From Chitinophaga sp. GbtcB8 (GTDB lineage: Bacteria > Bacteroidota > Bacteroidia > Chitinophagales > Chitinophagaceae), in the NCBI RefSeq assembly GCF_019091455.1, contig NZ_JAGXJN010000022.1:1-64000 (forward strand): a stretch of DNA of 64,000 nucleotides, written 5' to 3'. The position numbers and the translations under genes are program-made. Below, in pieces: positions 1-9,112 of this stretch (position 1 is its first letter; each line of letters starts with the position of its first letter). The notes under the pieces are model-generated. The model saw nothing but the letters and a program-made list of their open reading frames with translations. It ran no database searches and was not told the origin of the DNA.

Positions 1-404
1 ATGTAGAGGCTATGTGGCGCATACTGCAGCAGGCTGTTGCGGAAGATTATGTAATTGCTACCGGCATTACTACACCTGTACGCGATTTCGTTCGCATGTC
101 ATTTGCAGAACTGGGTATTGAAGTAAAATTCACCGGCGAAGGCGCGGAAGAAAAAGGCGTGATAGCTGCCTGCAATAATGAAGAATATCAGCTGGAAATA
201 GGTAAGGAAGTGGTAGCGGTAGATCCGCGGTATTTCCGTCCTACGGAAGTGGAGCTGCTGATAGGCGATCCTACCAAATCAAAAACCAAATTAGGCTGGG
301 AACCTAAATACGACCTGCCTGCCCTGGTAAAAGAAATGGTAGCCGGCGACGTGGAATTGTTCCGTAAGAAAGATGTAACCCAGTGGGAACACCTGGTAGG
401 ATAA
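1..404 (+). CDS. gmd: GDP-mannose 4,6-dehydratase, C-terminal part (5' end outside window)
   Basis: This is the last 134 or so residues of the SDR-family enzyme that converts GDP-mannose to GDP-4-keto-6-deoxymannose, the precursor of GDP-fucose and related deoxysugars. The frame is open from the window edge and reads VEAMW from base 3, as in the family's YVEAMW stretch, so the ATG at 12 is internal and the NAD-binding and catalytic half lies upstream. The family-typical C-terminal pieces TGITTPVRDFV, RPTEVELLIGDPTKSK and KLGWEPKYDLPALV are all visible. It heads the exopolysaccharide run, which suggests the polymer contains fucose or another 6-deoxyhexose. The partner reductase is not in the window, so which deoxysugar is made cannot be told. 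Confidence 0.93.
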   Translation, partial: VEAMWRILQQAVAEDYVIATGITTPVRDFVRMSFAELGIEVKFTGEGAEEKGVIAACNNEEYQLEIGKEVVAVDPRYFRPTEVELLIGDPTKSKTKLGWEPKYDLPALVKEMVAGDVELFRKKDVTQWEHLVG

Positions 405-454
405 CTCAGTTTGGTATAAGGTTAAAAGTGGAACTGGAAAACAATAGCTAGTAA

Positions 455-2008
455 ATGCAAGCAGCAAACCGGGTAGTATTAAACACAGGCGCACTGTATG
501 GGCGGATGTTAATTACAATGTTCATTGCATTGTATGCAACCCGCCTTGTATTAAATGCGCTGGGCGCAGAAGATTATGGTATTTTTAACCTGGTAAGCGG
601 CGTGATCGTAATGCTTTCCTTTTTAAATGTGGCCATGACCATTTCCACCCAACGGTACCTTTCTTTTTATATAGGTGTCGGCGACCAGGAAAAATTAAAA
701 CAGGTATTCAACTCCAGCGTGCTGCTCCATTTTCTGATGGGCATCACGCTGGTTATAATATTTGAGGTGGCAGGTATGTACTTTTTTGAGCGGGTATTGA
801 ATATACCGGCAGCGAGGTTGGGGACCGCCAAAATAATATTTCATTTTACGGTGATCAGCACCTTTTTTACCATTGTTTCCGTACCGTACGATGCTACGCT
901 GAATGCACGGGAAAATATGTTCCTGATAGCAGCCATCGGTATCTGGGAAGCACTGGCCAAGCTGGGCATCGCTATTTACCTGCAGTACACAGGCTATGAT
1001 AAGCTGATCATATACGGCGCGCTGACAGCGGGTGTAACGGTGATCTCCCTTATCATTAAACGTACGTACTGCTCTGCTAAATACCAGGAGGCACGGGTGA
1101 AGGTGCGCAAATATTTCAATAAAGTACTGTTAAGGGAAATGTTCTCCTACGCAGGCTGGAATATGTTTGGCGCCGGTAGTGTGGTGGCCCGTAACCAGGG
1201 GCTGGCTATGATCTTAAACGTATTTTTTGGCGCAATTATTAACGCTGCTTACGGCATAGCCAACCAGGTAAATTCGCAGCTGAGCTACTTTTCAGTGACC
1301 ATGCTGCAATCCCTGAACCCGCAGATCATTAAAAGCGAGGGCATGGGCGACCGGCCCAGGATGTTACGCCTGGCCATGATAGCCAGTAAGTTCTCCTTTT
1401 TCCTGTTATCGTTCTTTTCCATACCGGTGATCATTGAAATGCCCATCATCCTGAAGTTATGGCTGAAGAATGTGCCGGATCATACCATTGCTTTCTGCCG
1501 CCTGATCATTATAGTATCGCTGATCACACAGCTTACCGTAGGGTTGCAGGTAGCCATACAATCCGTAGGCAGGATCAAGGTATACCAGGTGGTTGTTAGC
1601 TTGTTACTGATGCTGAACTTACCGGTATCGTACTTTTTATTAAAAGCAGGCATGGCGCCGCACGTTGTGCTGGTAAGCGCCATTTGTATAGAAGCCATTA
1701 CCTGCAGCTACCGGGTGCTGGCCGCACATAAGCTCACCGGCTTAGCTATTGGTGATTATTTGCGCAAAGGCGTACTTACTTCACTCATGCCCGTGGTGCT
1801 GGCCTTTGGCATATCGCTGCTGCCGCAGCTGGTAATGCATCCTGGTTTTGTACGGTTGCTGGTAACCGGCGCTGTAAGCAGCTTATCAATTTTTATATGT
1901 GTGAAGTTCCTGGGCTTAACTGCTTATGAACAGGAGAAGATAGAAGGGATCATAATGAAGTTACTTTCCAAGTTACCCATCAGATTGCCGGTAGCAAAGG
2001 CTAATTGA
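455..2008 (+). CDS. Wzx-like oligosaccharide flippase (polysaccharide biosynthesis membrane protein)
   Basis: A 517-residue, very hydrophobic protein with about twelve to fourteen predicted membrane segments. The N-terminus (NTGALYGRMLITMFIALYAT, then LNALGAEDYGIFNLVSG) is the standard opening of the oligosaccharide/lipopolysaccharide flippase family in Bacteroidota. Its expected role is to flip the undecaprenyl-linked repeat unit from the cytoplasmic to the periplasmic face of the inner membrane. It follows gmd by 50 bp, and its stop codon lies 11 bp before the next glycosyltransferase start, so it belongs to the same transcript. Assignment to the MOP superfamily is strong. The substrate cannot be read from sequence. 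Confidence 0.88.
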   Translation: MQAANRVVLNTGALYGRMLITMFIALYATRLVLNALGAEDYGIFNLVSGVIVMLSFLNVAMTISTQRYLSFYIGVGDQEKLKQVFNSSVLLHFLMGITLVIIFEVAGMYFFERVLNIPAARLGTAKIIFHFTVISTFFTIVSVPYDATLNARENMFLIAAIGIWEALAKLGIAIYLQYTGYDKLIIYGALTAGVTVISLIIKRTYCSAKYQEARVKVRKYFNKVLLREMFSYAGWNMFGAGSVVARNQGLAMILNVFFGAIINAAYGIANQVNSQLSYFSVTMLQSLNPQIIKSEGMGDRPRMLRLAMIASKFSFFLLSFFSIPVIIEMPIILKLWLKNVPDHTIAFCRLIIIVSLITQLTVGLQVAIQSVGRIKVYQVVVSLLLMLNLPVSYFLLKAGMAPHVVLVSAICIEAITCSYRVLAAHKLTGLAIGDYLRKGVLTSLMPVVLAFGISLLPQLVMHPGFVRLLVTGAVSSLSIFICVKFLGLTAYEQEKIEGIIMKLLSKLPIRLPVAKAN

Positions 2009-2019
2009 TCAAGAAGGAT

Positions 2020-3201
2020 ATGAATATATTATTCTACACAGACATATCACCCTTTCCGGCCAATGGTGGAGAAAAGATCAGGAGTTATTACCTGATCAAA
2101 GCCCTGGCCAGGCTGGGCCACCAGGTTATAGCGCTGATCCAGAATGAGGAGAACGCGGATCTGGCCAATTACCAGATACCTAACGTAGTGTATTACACGC
2201 ATCCGAAAAAGCATTTTGACCTGCTGGACCGTATTGCCGGTAAAAACTATTTCCAGCGCTCTAACAAAGTGCTGCAGCTGTTTAACGAGGTATGTGAAAA
2301 ATATACCATTGATGTAGCAGTGCTGGACTATGGTTACATAGGCCATTATATACAATATTTTAATTCCCGAGGCATAGAGGTGGTGCTGGGCACGCATAAT
2401 GCGCAACCCATGATCACCGCGCAGGTGCCGGCCAGCAACCTGTTTGCCAAACTGCGCCGCTTTCAGCTGCTAACACTGGAAAAGCTGCATGAGCGTATGT
2501 ACTTTAAAAAAGCCGCGGCCCTGCTGGTAGTAAGTGAGGATGACCGTAAGTACCATGAAAAATTTATTCCGAAGGAGCGCGTTTTCTTTGTTCCCAATTT
2601 CCTGGATGAAAAAGAATACGCACTCACCGGGCAAAAACAACCCAAAGTACTGGTAATGACGGCCAACTTTGGCCAGTATATGAACTTTCAGGGGCTGAAA
2701 TGGTTTATTGAAAAAGTTTGGGACGACGAGCTGGCCAACAGGTATGATATTTGGTTAGTAGGCAGGCGCTCCAAAGAAGCGCTGAAACAGATCACCGGAG
2801 CAGAGAGCTTTAAAAATATAACAGCATTGGGTAAGGTGGATGATGTGAAGTGGTATATATCAGTAGCAAACGGTGTAATTATTCCGCTGCTGCATGGCAG
2901 CGGCACCCGGTTAAAATGCCTGGAGGCCATGGCGCTGAGAACGCCTATTATGGCTACTTCCAAGGGGGTAGAGGGCGTGGCCAGCAAGAATTTTATTATT
3001 GCCGATACGCCGGAAGAATTCAAAAAAGTGATCCTCAGTTTCAATGGGGATGCAGCAATAGGAGAAGCATTAAGAGCGGATTTTATGCGTGAATACAGTG
3101 CGGATGTTAACACCCAGCGCCTGCAGCAGGTGCTGAACTACACACTGTACGGCCAGGGGGGAACAAAGGTGAAAGTGAAAAGTGAAATGGTGAACAGTTA
3201 A
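2020..3201 (+). CDS. Glycosyltransferase, GT4-like (group 1)
   Basis: A 393-residue glycosyltransferase of GT-B fold. It opens MNILFYTDISPFPANGGEKI, the donor-free N-terminal Rossmann domain with the usual glycine-rich loop. The second domain carries LKWFIEKVWDD, DIWLVGRRS and GVIIPLLHGSGTRLKCLEAM, where the Glu of KCLEAM is the typical nucleotide-sugar contact. The ATG at 2020 is preferred over an in-frame TTG at 2005, which overlaps the flippase stop and adds only IKKD. The final residues (GTKVKVKSEMVNS) are encoded by a GTGAA-rich simple repeat that recurs between genes here, so the C-terminal tail is probably a late addition. The sugar transferred is unknown. Confidence 0.88.
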   Translation: MNILFYTDISPFPANGGEKIRSYYLIKALARLGHQVIALIQNEENADLANYQIPNVVYYTHPKKHFDLLDRIAGKNYFQRSNKVLQLFNEVCEKYTIDVAVLDYGYIGHYIQYFNSRGIEVVLGTHNAQPMITAQVPASNLFAKLRRFQLLTLEKLHERMYFKKAAALLVVSEDDRKYHEKFIPKERVFFVPNFLDEKEYALTGQKQPKVLVMTANFGQYMNFQGLKWFIEKVWDDELANRYDIWLVGRRSKEALKQITGAESFKNITALGKVDDVKWYISVANGVIIPLLHGSGTRLKCLEAMALRTPIMATSKGVEGVASKNFIIADTPEEFKKVILSFNGDAAIGEALRADFMREYSADVNTQRLQQVLNYTLYGQGGTKVKVKSEMVNS

Positions 3202-3210
3202 AAAAGCGCG

Positions 3211-4488
3211 ATGTTTAAAAAGATCAAAATTGCGGCATATGCGCTGGGCAGCGCACTGAATATTCCCCTGGTAGGCCAGCTGAAAGGGAGTGAGATCGTT
3301 GTGCTGCTATCGGCCCCCTTTGCCTTTAAGGTCCGTGATTTTAAAGACTATCCTTATTTACGGAAGATCATTTATGCGCTGCTGGCTCTGCTGCTGTTCC
3401 AGTTTATTACAGATGTATTTGTGGTGCATAACTCCATGCAGAACTTTTTGCGTGGCTGGGCCGGCACTGTTATGTCTATCGTGTCTTTTATAGTGCTGTT
3501 TAAAATGATGGATACCGAGTCCGCTGTCATGACCTATATTCTCTTTGCCATGATCAAGAATATCATCTTCACAGATGATATTGTGGATTCGGACATGTCG
3601 TTCTTTAAGTTTAAGATAGTTCCTATTATAGCATCTGCATTACAATTAATAGCCGTGTACCTGTACAAGCGGGGAAAAATTATGCTGATGATGGGCATTA
3701 TGGCCTGTGCCTGTTTGGTGTGCTTTGCCAATGATGCACGTTCCAGCGGTATGCTGTTCTTTGTAGGCGCCGGTATTATTTATGTAATGTCGCGCGGTAT
3801 ACAGATCACCCGGCAAAAATTGTTTGTCATAATATTCATAGGCGCTACGGTATTTGAAACGGCCTATGTGTTTTACGTGAATGCAGTGCTTAGTAACGAG
3901 ATAGGGGGCGGGCACTCCAGCAGCCAGATAAGACGCCTGGATAACCCGTATAATCCCTTTGAATTGCTGGTAACCGGCCGTGGTGAAACCTTTGCGGCCG
4001 TTACTGCTATTGGCGACAAACCTTTGTTTGGCCATGGTTCCTGGGCGCTGGATAAAGACCTGAAGTATTACAAGATCGTTTTATCATTCCAGGATGAAGG
4101 CACCGGTGAGTTTGATCTGAAAAAGGCCGATTCCGTGGACCGTTATATTCCCAGCCACTCCATACTAATGGGCGGCTGGATCAGCTGCGGCATTGGCGGT
4201 TTTATTGCCGTATTCCTTATTTTCTGGTGGCTCATGAAAATGTCTTTTACGCTGATATTACGGGCGCAGGATTCAAACCTGTACCCCTTATATGTAATGA
4301 TGTCCATAACCATGTTATGGGCCTTCCTGTTCTCTCCTTTCCAGCATTTGAGGTTTACCATACCTGTTCTCGGCTCTATTATCATGAACGGGTATTATGA
4401 CTGGCTGTATGGCTCTAGTGCGGAGGATGATGAGGATGAAGAGCAGCCGGTGGATGAAGAAGAAAAGGAGCCTTTGCTGCTGAACTAA
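3211..4488 (+). CDS. O-antigen polymerase/ligase-like membrane protein (Wzy-like)
   Basis: A 425-residue integral membrane protein with about ten hydrophobic segments and one larger periplasmic loop around residues 220-310. That loop contains RRLDNPYNPFELLVTGRGET, then GHGSWALDKD and the SHSILMGGW stretch. This layout, together with a histidine near the end of the loop, is typical of O-antigen ligase/Wzy polymerases, which join undecaprenyl-linked repeat units in the periplasm. The C-terminal tail of about 24 residues is strongly acidic (AEDDEDEEQPVDEEEKE). Its position between the flippase and the glycosyltransferases supports a polymerase role. Sequence alone does not separate polymerase from ligase. 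Confidence 0.78.
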   Translation: MFKKIKIAAYALGSALNIPLVGQLKGSEIVVLLSAPFAFKVRDFKDYPYLRKIIYALLALLLFQFITDVFVVHNSMQNFLRGWAGTVMSIVSFIVLFKMMDTESAVMTYILFAMIKNIIFTDDIVDSDMSFFKFKIVPIIASALQLIAVYLYKRGKIMLMMGIMACACLVCFANDARSSGMLFFVGAGIIYVMSRGIQITRQKLFVIIFIGATVFETAYVFYVNAVLSNEIGGGHSSSQIRRLDNPYNPFELLVTGRGETFAAVTAIGDKPLFGHGSWALDKDLKYYKIVLSFQDEGTGEFDLKKADSVDRYIPSHSILMGGWISCGIGGFIAVFLIFWWLMKMSFTLILRAQDSNLYPLYVMMSITMLWAFLFSPFQHLRFTIPVLGSIIMNGYYDWLYGSSAEDDEDEEQPVDEEEKEPLLLN

Positions 4489-4548
4489 GATGAATGAATG
4501 GTGAAAACGACAAGTGAATAATTGATTAAACCGTATAAATTTTTTCAG

Positions 4549-5703
4549 ATGAAAATATGTTTCATTACACTGGGCGATATTAAATCAATAGCTACCATGA
4601 AAAGGGCGCTGGGAATGGCTAATCCATTACAGTCCCTGGGATGGGAAGTATCTATTATTGCCCTGGACAGTGAGGAGAACCGGAACCGTATTGCCATTGA
4701 ATGTAATGAAAACGTGGAGGTACATTTTTACAAAGAGTGTTCCGCCAAAGAGGAAGTGCAGCTGAAGACCGACCTGGTAAACAGGATCAGCCCTGATTTT
4801 GTTTACTTCTGCTCTTTCAGCTTCCGCAACCGTATTATTAAAAGCAAGCTGCAATCAAAAACCAGGATCCTGATAGAACATTCCGAGCTGGCCTCTGCCA
4901 TACCGGATAACAAAGGGCTGCGCAAAATAGCCCTGCGTGCGCTGGAATATTATTCCGTATCCTATGCAGACGGGTTGCTGTGCGCCAGCCGTTACCTGGA
5001 ACGGGAATATCATAAAATGGCTAAGCAGCTCATGAAAAAGAAGCTGCCTATCCTGTATTCTCCCTACGCATTTAATACAGACGTTATAGATTCTCCAAAA
5101 ATATTGCTGGATCATCTGAACGAACGTTATAAAAATAACACCGTGCTGTTATACATGGGCACCATGACCCGTAACTACGGGCTGTTCACCATGCTGCAGG
5201 CAGTGGAGCAAATAGTAAAGGAGCGCCCGAATGTAAAACTGCTGTTACTGGGCAGGGGCCGTCACCTGGAAGAAGCAAAGACCTATGTACAGCAGCATCA
5301 GCTGGAAAAATATATTGAGTTCAAAGGTTATACTGAAGAAAATGAGCTAAGCTCTTATTTTGAAAGAGCAGATGCTTTTATCTCCCCTCTAAATGATACT
5401 GTACAGGACTGGGCGCGTTGCCCCAGCAAGATCTATATGTACATCCCTTTCAAGAAACCCATCTTCACCAGTAAGATAGGGGAGCCTAAGGAAATATTCG
5501 GTGATGAAGGCAATTACTTTGATACTACCCAACCTGAAACCCTGTCAAAACTAATTGCTGCGCTGGCCGGTGGCAAGCTGCAGAAAACGGATGTAAGCAT
5601 AGATGAACATAGCTGGGACCGCCGTTCCGTGGATTTTACCAACTGGATAGCCTCGCAATACGCCGTTCAATTTGCTGCCAGCAGCAGCGAGGTGTTTTCG
5701 TGA
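4549..5703 (+). CDS. Glycosyltransferase, GT4-like (group 1)
   Basis: A 384-residue GT-B glycosyltransferase. The N-terminal domain begins MKICFITLGDIKSIATMKRA. The C-terminal domain has NNTVLLYMGTMTRNYGLFTM, VKLLLLGRGRHLEEA, KYIEFKGYTEENELSSYF and ADAFISPLNDT, matching the group 1 fold. The usual EX7E region is altered: CPSKIYMYIPFKKPIF replaces the common SLLEAMA-type helix, as in related sugar transferases that bind through SKxYxY. The ATG at 4549 is chosen over an in-frame TTG at 4522 because it starts the first beta strand. It lies in the exopolysaccharide operon. Donor and acceptor are unknown. Confidence 0.85.
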   Translation: MKICFITLGDIKSIATMKRALGMANPLQSLGWEVSIIALDSEENRNRIAIECNENVEVHFYKECSAKEEVQLKTDLVNRISPDFVYFCSFSFRNRIIKSKLQSKTRILIEHSELASAIPDNKGLRKIALRALEYYSVSYADGLLCASRYLEREYHKMAKQLMKKKLPILYSPYAFNTDVIDSPKILLDHLNERYKNNTVLLYMGTMTRNYGLFTMLQAVEQIVKERPNVKLLLLGRGRHLEEAKTYVQQHQLEKYIEFKGYTEENELSSYFERADAFISPLNDTVQDWARCPSKIYMYIPFKKPIFTSKIGEPKEIFGDEGNYFDTTQPETLSKLIAALAGGKLQKTDVSIDEHSWDRRSVDFTNWIASQYAVQFAASSSEVFS

Positions 5704-5805
5704 GAAGGGAAGCATGTTTATAAAAGATATTAATTACCGAATACCGAATACACCACAGCCGGTGGCCCATGCCGCGCGGTTATTAGAAAATTTAAAGTTT
5801 TTCAA

Positions 5806-6717
5806 GTGAACTATATCTATTACAAAGATCCGAAGGGAAATTTTGGAGATGACCTGAATGGCTGGTTGTGGCCCAAGCTGTTTGGGGAAGAAAAACCTGA
5901 CAATGATGCATTCATTGGCATTGGCTCCATTTTATATAATGGCTCCCCGTTATTCAAAGACCTGGGTAATAAAAGAAAGATTGTGTTTGGTACCGGCATA
6001 CGCCCGGGCTATAGGAATTTTACCTGGGACGATAGCTGGGACATCCGTTTCCTGCGCGGCCCTTTATCCGCCTGCAATTTTAATAATGCATATGAATACA
6101 TTGCAGATGCTGCGTACGCGCTGCGCCTTACCAATGAGTTCAATAACATACAGCAAAGCAAAAAGAAATACGAGGTAAGCGTGATCCCTTACTTCAAATC
6201 CCAGGAGTTCTTTGACTGGAAAGCCCTGTGCGATAAGCTGGGTTTCCACTACATTTCTCCCGGTTCTGAAAACGGCGTGGAGCACACGCTGCGGGAAATA
6301 GCCGCTTCCAAATACGTAATTGCAGAAGCCATGCACGGCGCTATTGTGGCCGACATATTGCGCGTGCCCTGGAGCCGTTTTGTGCTCTCTACTCCTTTTA
6401 CAGAAGGGGGCAAGGTATCTGAATTTAAGTGGATGGACTGGTTACACTCCATTCAGCTGTACAATACAGAAGCTACACACATAGCGCTGTACCGCAGATC
6501 ATCCCTGCACAAAAAAATAAGATCCCTTACCGGTAATATGATCAGTGCAGAGTTCCTGGTAAAGAAGGTAGTAAAGGATGAGCTGTTATCCAGCCTTTCC
6601 AATATCAGCGATTACTATTTATCATCCGATAGTGTGATCAGCAGCATTGACAGCCGCTTTTTTGAAAAGGCAGCCCAGCTGAAGCAGGAGAAAGGCGTAG
6701 TACTGGCCGGCCGGTAA
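5806..6717 (+). CDS. Polysaccharide pyruvyl transferase family protein
   Basis: A 303-residue protein of the polysaccharide pyruvyl transferase (CsaB/WcaK-type) family. These enzymes add a pyruvate ketal from phosphoenolpyruvate to a sugar of an exopolysaccharide. Seen: NFGDDLNGWLWPKLF near the N-terminus, the strand/loop IGIGSILYNG, IVFGTGIRPG, RFLRGPLSA (family RG.S/T motif) and AEAMHGAIVADILRVPW, which matches the SRMHGAIxA signature with Ala-Glu for Ser-Arg. The start is GTG at 5806, read as MNYIYYKDPKGNFGDD, and no better ATG is near. The 102-bp gap upstream holds only a possible tiny frame. Pyruvylation would add negative charge to the polymer. Confidence 0.85.
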   Translation: MNYIYYKDPKGNFGDDLNGWLWPKLFGEEKPDNDAFIGIGSILYNGSPLFKDLGNKRKIVFGTGIRPGYRNFTWDDSWDIRFLRGPLSACNFNNAYEYIADAAYALRLTNEFNNIQQSKKKYEVSVIPYFKSQEFFDWKALCDKLGFHYISPGSENGVEHTLREIAASKYVIAEAMHGAIVADILRVPWSRFVLSTPFTEGGKVSEFKWMDWLHSIQLYNTEATHIALYRRSSLHKKIRSLTGNMISAEFLVKKVVKDELLSSLSNISDYYLSSDSVISSIDSRFFEKAAQLKQEKGVVLAGR

Positions 6718-6754
6718 GCGGCACTCAAAATGACTTAATTATTTGAATTTCTAT

Positions 6755-8122
6755 ATGCAGCAAGAAAAGGTTTTAACAAAAGGCAAGGGCAATTTCTTTT
6801 TTGGCTTCCACGACCTGGTAGCCTGGAATACAGCGGGGGACAAGCTATTGGCCCTGCGCATTGATAATATTTTAACACCACCCAACCCGGATGTGCCTTG
6901 TGATATTGGTTATGTGAATGGCGATGAAAGTTTTGTAAAGCTGGGCCAAACTTACGCCTACAATTACCCCCAGGGGGCCCGCCAGCAATGGGTGGGCAAT
7001 ACAGACCTGTTTGTGGTAAATGACCGCATTAACGGCGCCTGGCGCTCCAAAGTGTATAACACTACTACCAAAGAATGTACAGAGCTGGAGTACTCCACGC
7101 ACGTGATCACAGACGATGGCTGGGCCTTTGCCCAGGACTATGCGCGCCTGTACCGCGTAGGCGGTTATGGTTATACCGGCTTGCCGGATCCTTATGCCAG
7201 TGAGCATGTTTCAGAGAACACCGGTATTATAAAACATAACATTCATACCAAAGCAGCATCCCTGCTGATATCCCTGAAGGAGATCGCTCATTTTCAGCTG
7301 AATCCTAACCTGGGTAATAATCACTACTTAACGCATTTACTGCTGAATCCTTCACAAACGCGCCTGGCTTTCCTGCACCGTTATAAGTTAAAGGATGGTG
7401 GTGAAACCACCCGCCTTATGACCATCGGCATAGACGGTAACAATCTGAAATGCCTGGCCAGCGGCTTTTTGAGCCACTTTGACTGGAAGGATGATACACA
7501 CATTGCCATTTGGGGCCGCACCGGCAGCGGCGTGGAAAAGCTGAGAAGCTCCCTGCTGTACCGGATGATCCCTTCCGGCCTTATTTCACAGGCTAAGAAG
7601 GTAATAAAAAAGCTGATGTACAAAAAGCCCAAAGGCGCTGCGGCCAAGCCGAATGCTGCTTTTAACTGGCTGCTGTTCAAAGATGAGAATAATGCGGAAC
7701 CGGCCTTCCTGGCTAAAGGTATTGTGAATGAAGACGGGCACCCCATGTTTTGCCCGGCTAACCGCGACTGGATGATCTGTGATACCTACCCGGATGAAAA
7801 CGGCATTCGCGTACTGTTCTTATTCCAGTACAGTACACAGAAACGTGTGGACCTTGGCACTTATAAAATGATAGATACCAAACCGGACCTGAAAGAATCA
7901 GCGGCTTATTTGACCGGGGTAGATAAGGGCGTAATGAAAGCCTTTTCCCTGGAACAGATGGCCTTTACGCGCAGCGGGCTGCATTGCGACCTGCACCCCC
8001 GCTGGAAAAAAGACGGCACCATGGTAGCTTTTGATTCCATACACGAAGGCAGGCGCCTGATATATGGTTATGATGTAAGTAACATAGTTTTAAATAATGG
8101 CACTACTGCAACCCATAGTTAA
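6755..8122 (+). CDS. Unrecognised cytoplasmic beta-propeller-like protein of the polysaccharide operon
   Basis: A 455-residue protein with no signal peptide or membrane segment. It shows repeated short beta-strand patterns ending in W, F or H (FFFGFHDLVAWNTAGDKLLA, SHFDWKDDTHIAIWG, HCDLHPRWKKDGTMVAFDS) of the kind seen in PD40/oligogalacturonate-lyase-like propellers. Conserved-looking His and Trp pairs (GFHD, HFQL, LGNNHYLTH, CDLHPRW) would line a central pocket. I do not recognise a named family. It sits between the pyruvyl transferase and an acyltransferase and overlaps the latter by 26 bp, so it is part of the operon. It could be an accessory to assembly or a sugar-binding or modifying enzyme. 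The ATG at 6755 is preferred to a TTG at 6743. Confidence 0.6.
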   Translation: MQQEKVLTKGKGNFFFGFHDLVAWNTAGDKLLALRIDNILTPPNPDVPCDIGYVNGDESFVKLGQTYAYNYPQGARQQWVGNTDLFVVNDRINGAWRSKVYNTTTKECTELEYSTHVITDDGWAFAQDYARLYRVGGYGYTGLPDPYASEHVSENTGIIKHNIHTKAASLLISLKEIAHFQLNPNLGNNHYLTHLLLNPSQTRLAFLHRYKLKDGGETTRLMTIGIDGNNLKCLASGFLSHFDWKDDTHIAIWGRTGSGVEKLRSSLLYRMIPSGLISQAKKVIKKLMYKKPKGAAAKPNAAFNWLLFKDENNAEPAFLAKGIVNEDGHPMFCPANRDWMICDTYPDENGIRVLFLFQYSTQKRVDLGTYKMIDTKPDLKESAAYLTGVDKGVMKAFSLEQMAFTRSGLHCDLHPRWKKDGTMVAFDSIHEGRRLIYGYDVSNIVLNNGTTATHS

Positions 8123-9101
8123 AGATAAGCTGTACGTAAAGGGTTTTGACCTGATACGGCCTATTGCTGCATTCAGCGTAGTATGGATACATGGTTGTGA
8201 AACCAACCTGTGGACCAAAAAGCTGAACGGGCTGAATGAGTATGCCGTGCCGGTATTTATAGCTATTTCCTTTTTCCTGTTTGCCGGCCAGGTGGCGGGC
8301 GGCAGGCTGCAAAGCTTTAATGAAATGGCATCAGCCCGCTTTAAAAGACTTATGATCCCATTCTTTATCTGGACGCTGATATACCTGGGCATCCGTTATG
8401 CCAAGTCAGTATATATGAAGGAGCCCTTTGAGCTGTCGCCGGTGCAAATGTTCCTGTTCAAAGGCAGCTCTTACCAGCTGTGGTATTTGCCAAATCTGTT
8501 CTACCTGTTCCTGATCTTTTTTCCATTTCTGAAAGTAGCAGGGCAGAATGTGCGCAAGGCCAACCTTACTTTAATGACAGTGGTGATCATAGCGCTGGTG
8601 ATCATCTTTTCCAATAATGCAAGTGTGCAGCAGGCAGACTGGTTTACCAAACACCTGCGCTTATATTTTGTGCCTTCCCTGGTATCGGCCAGCATAGGCA
8701 TGTTATATTATCTCAATTACAACACTATAAAAAGCCGGTACGATAAAACAGCGCAGATACTGGTGCCAATACTGGCCGGCCTGCTTTTTATTGCACAGTA
8801 TTTTAAACCGCACCTGTTCGTAACCTTCCTGTTCATAGGCGTGCTGTTTGCCTGGGTATTATACCAGGTAAAGGTGGAACACCCTTTTATAAAACGCCTG
8901 TCAGATAATTCAATGGGTATTTACCTGGTGCACGGCATTTTCCTGGAAGGTATTAAAACGGGCTTAGGCATTGCCAAACACCCGGTGAGCGGCTTTTTAC
9001 CAACCGTATTAGTGATAGTGGCGGCGTACCTGCTGAGCTTTGCAACTTCGGATATTATGTCGCGGAACAGCACTTTACGCAAATATTTTATGGGCAACTG
9101 A
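8097..9101 (+). CDS. Acyltransferase 3 family membrane protein (polysaccharide O-acyltransferase)
   Basis: A 334-residue membrane protein with about ten segments. It opens KGFDLIRPIAAFSVVWIHG, which matches the acyltransferase-3 family start (R and H of the first helix are the conserved catalytic-region residues). Further family features are FKRLMIPFFIWTLIY and YQLWYLPNLFYLFLIF. The family moves acetyl or similar groups across the inner membrane onto sugars, so O-acetylation of the exopolysaccharide is the likely role. The start at 8097 overlaps the end of the previous gene by 26 bp, which implies translational coupling. The next gene begins 11 bp after the stop. Confidence 0.87.
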   Translation: MALLQPIVKDKLYVKGFDLIRPIAAFSVVWIHGCETNLWTKKLNGLNEYAVPVFIAISFFLFAGQVAGGRLQSFNEMASARFKRLMIPFFIWTLIYLGIRYAKSVYMKEPFELSPVQMFLFKGSSYQLWYLPNLFYLFLIFFPFLKVAGQNVRKANLTLMTVVIIALVIIFSNNASVQQADWFTKHLRLYFVPSLVSASIGMLYYLNYNTIKSRYDKTAQILVPILAGLLFIAQYFKPHLFVTFLFIGVLFAWVLYQVKVEHPFIKRLSDNSMGIYLVHGIFLEGIKTGLGIAKHPVSGFLPTVLVIVAAYLLSFATSDIMSRNSTLRKYFMGN

Positions 9102-9112
9102 GTACTTGAAAC

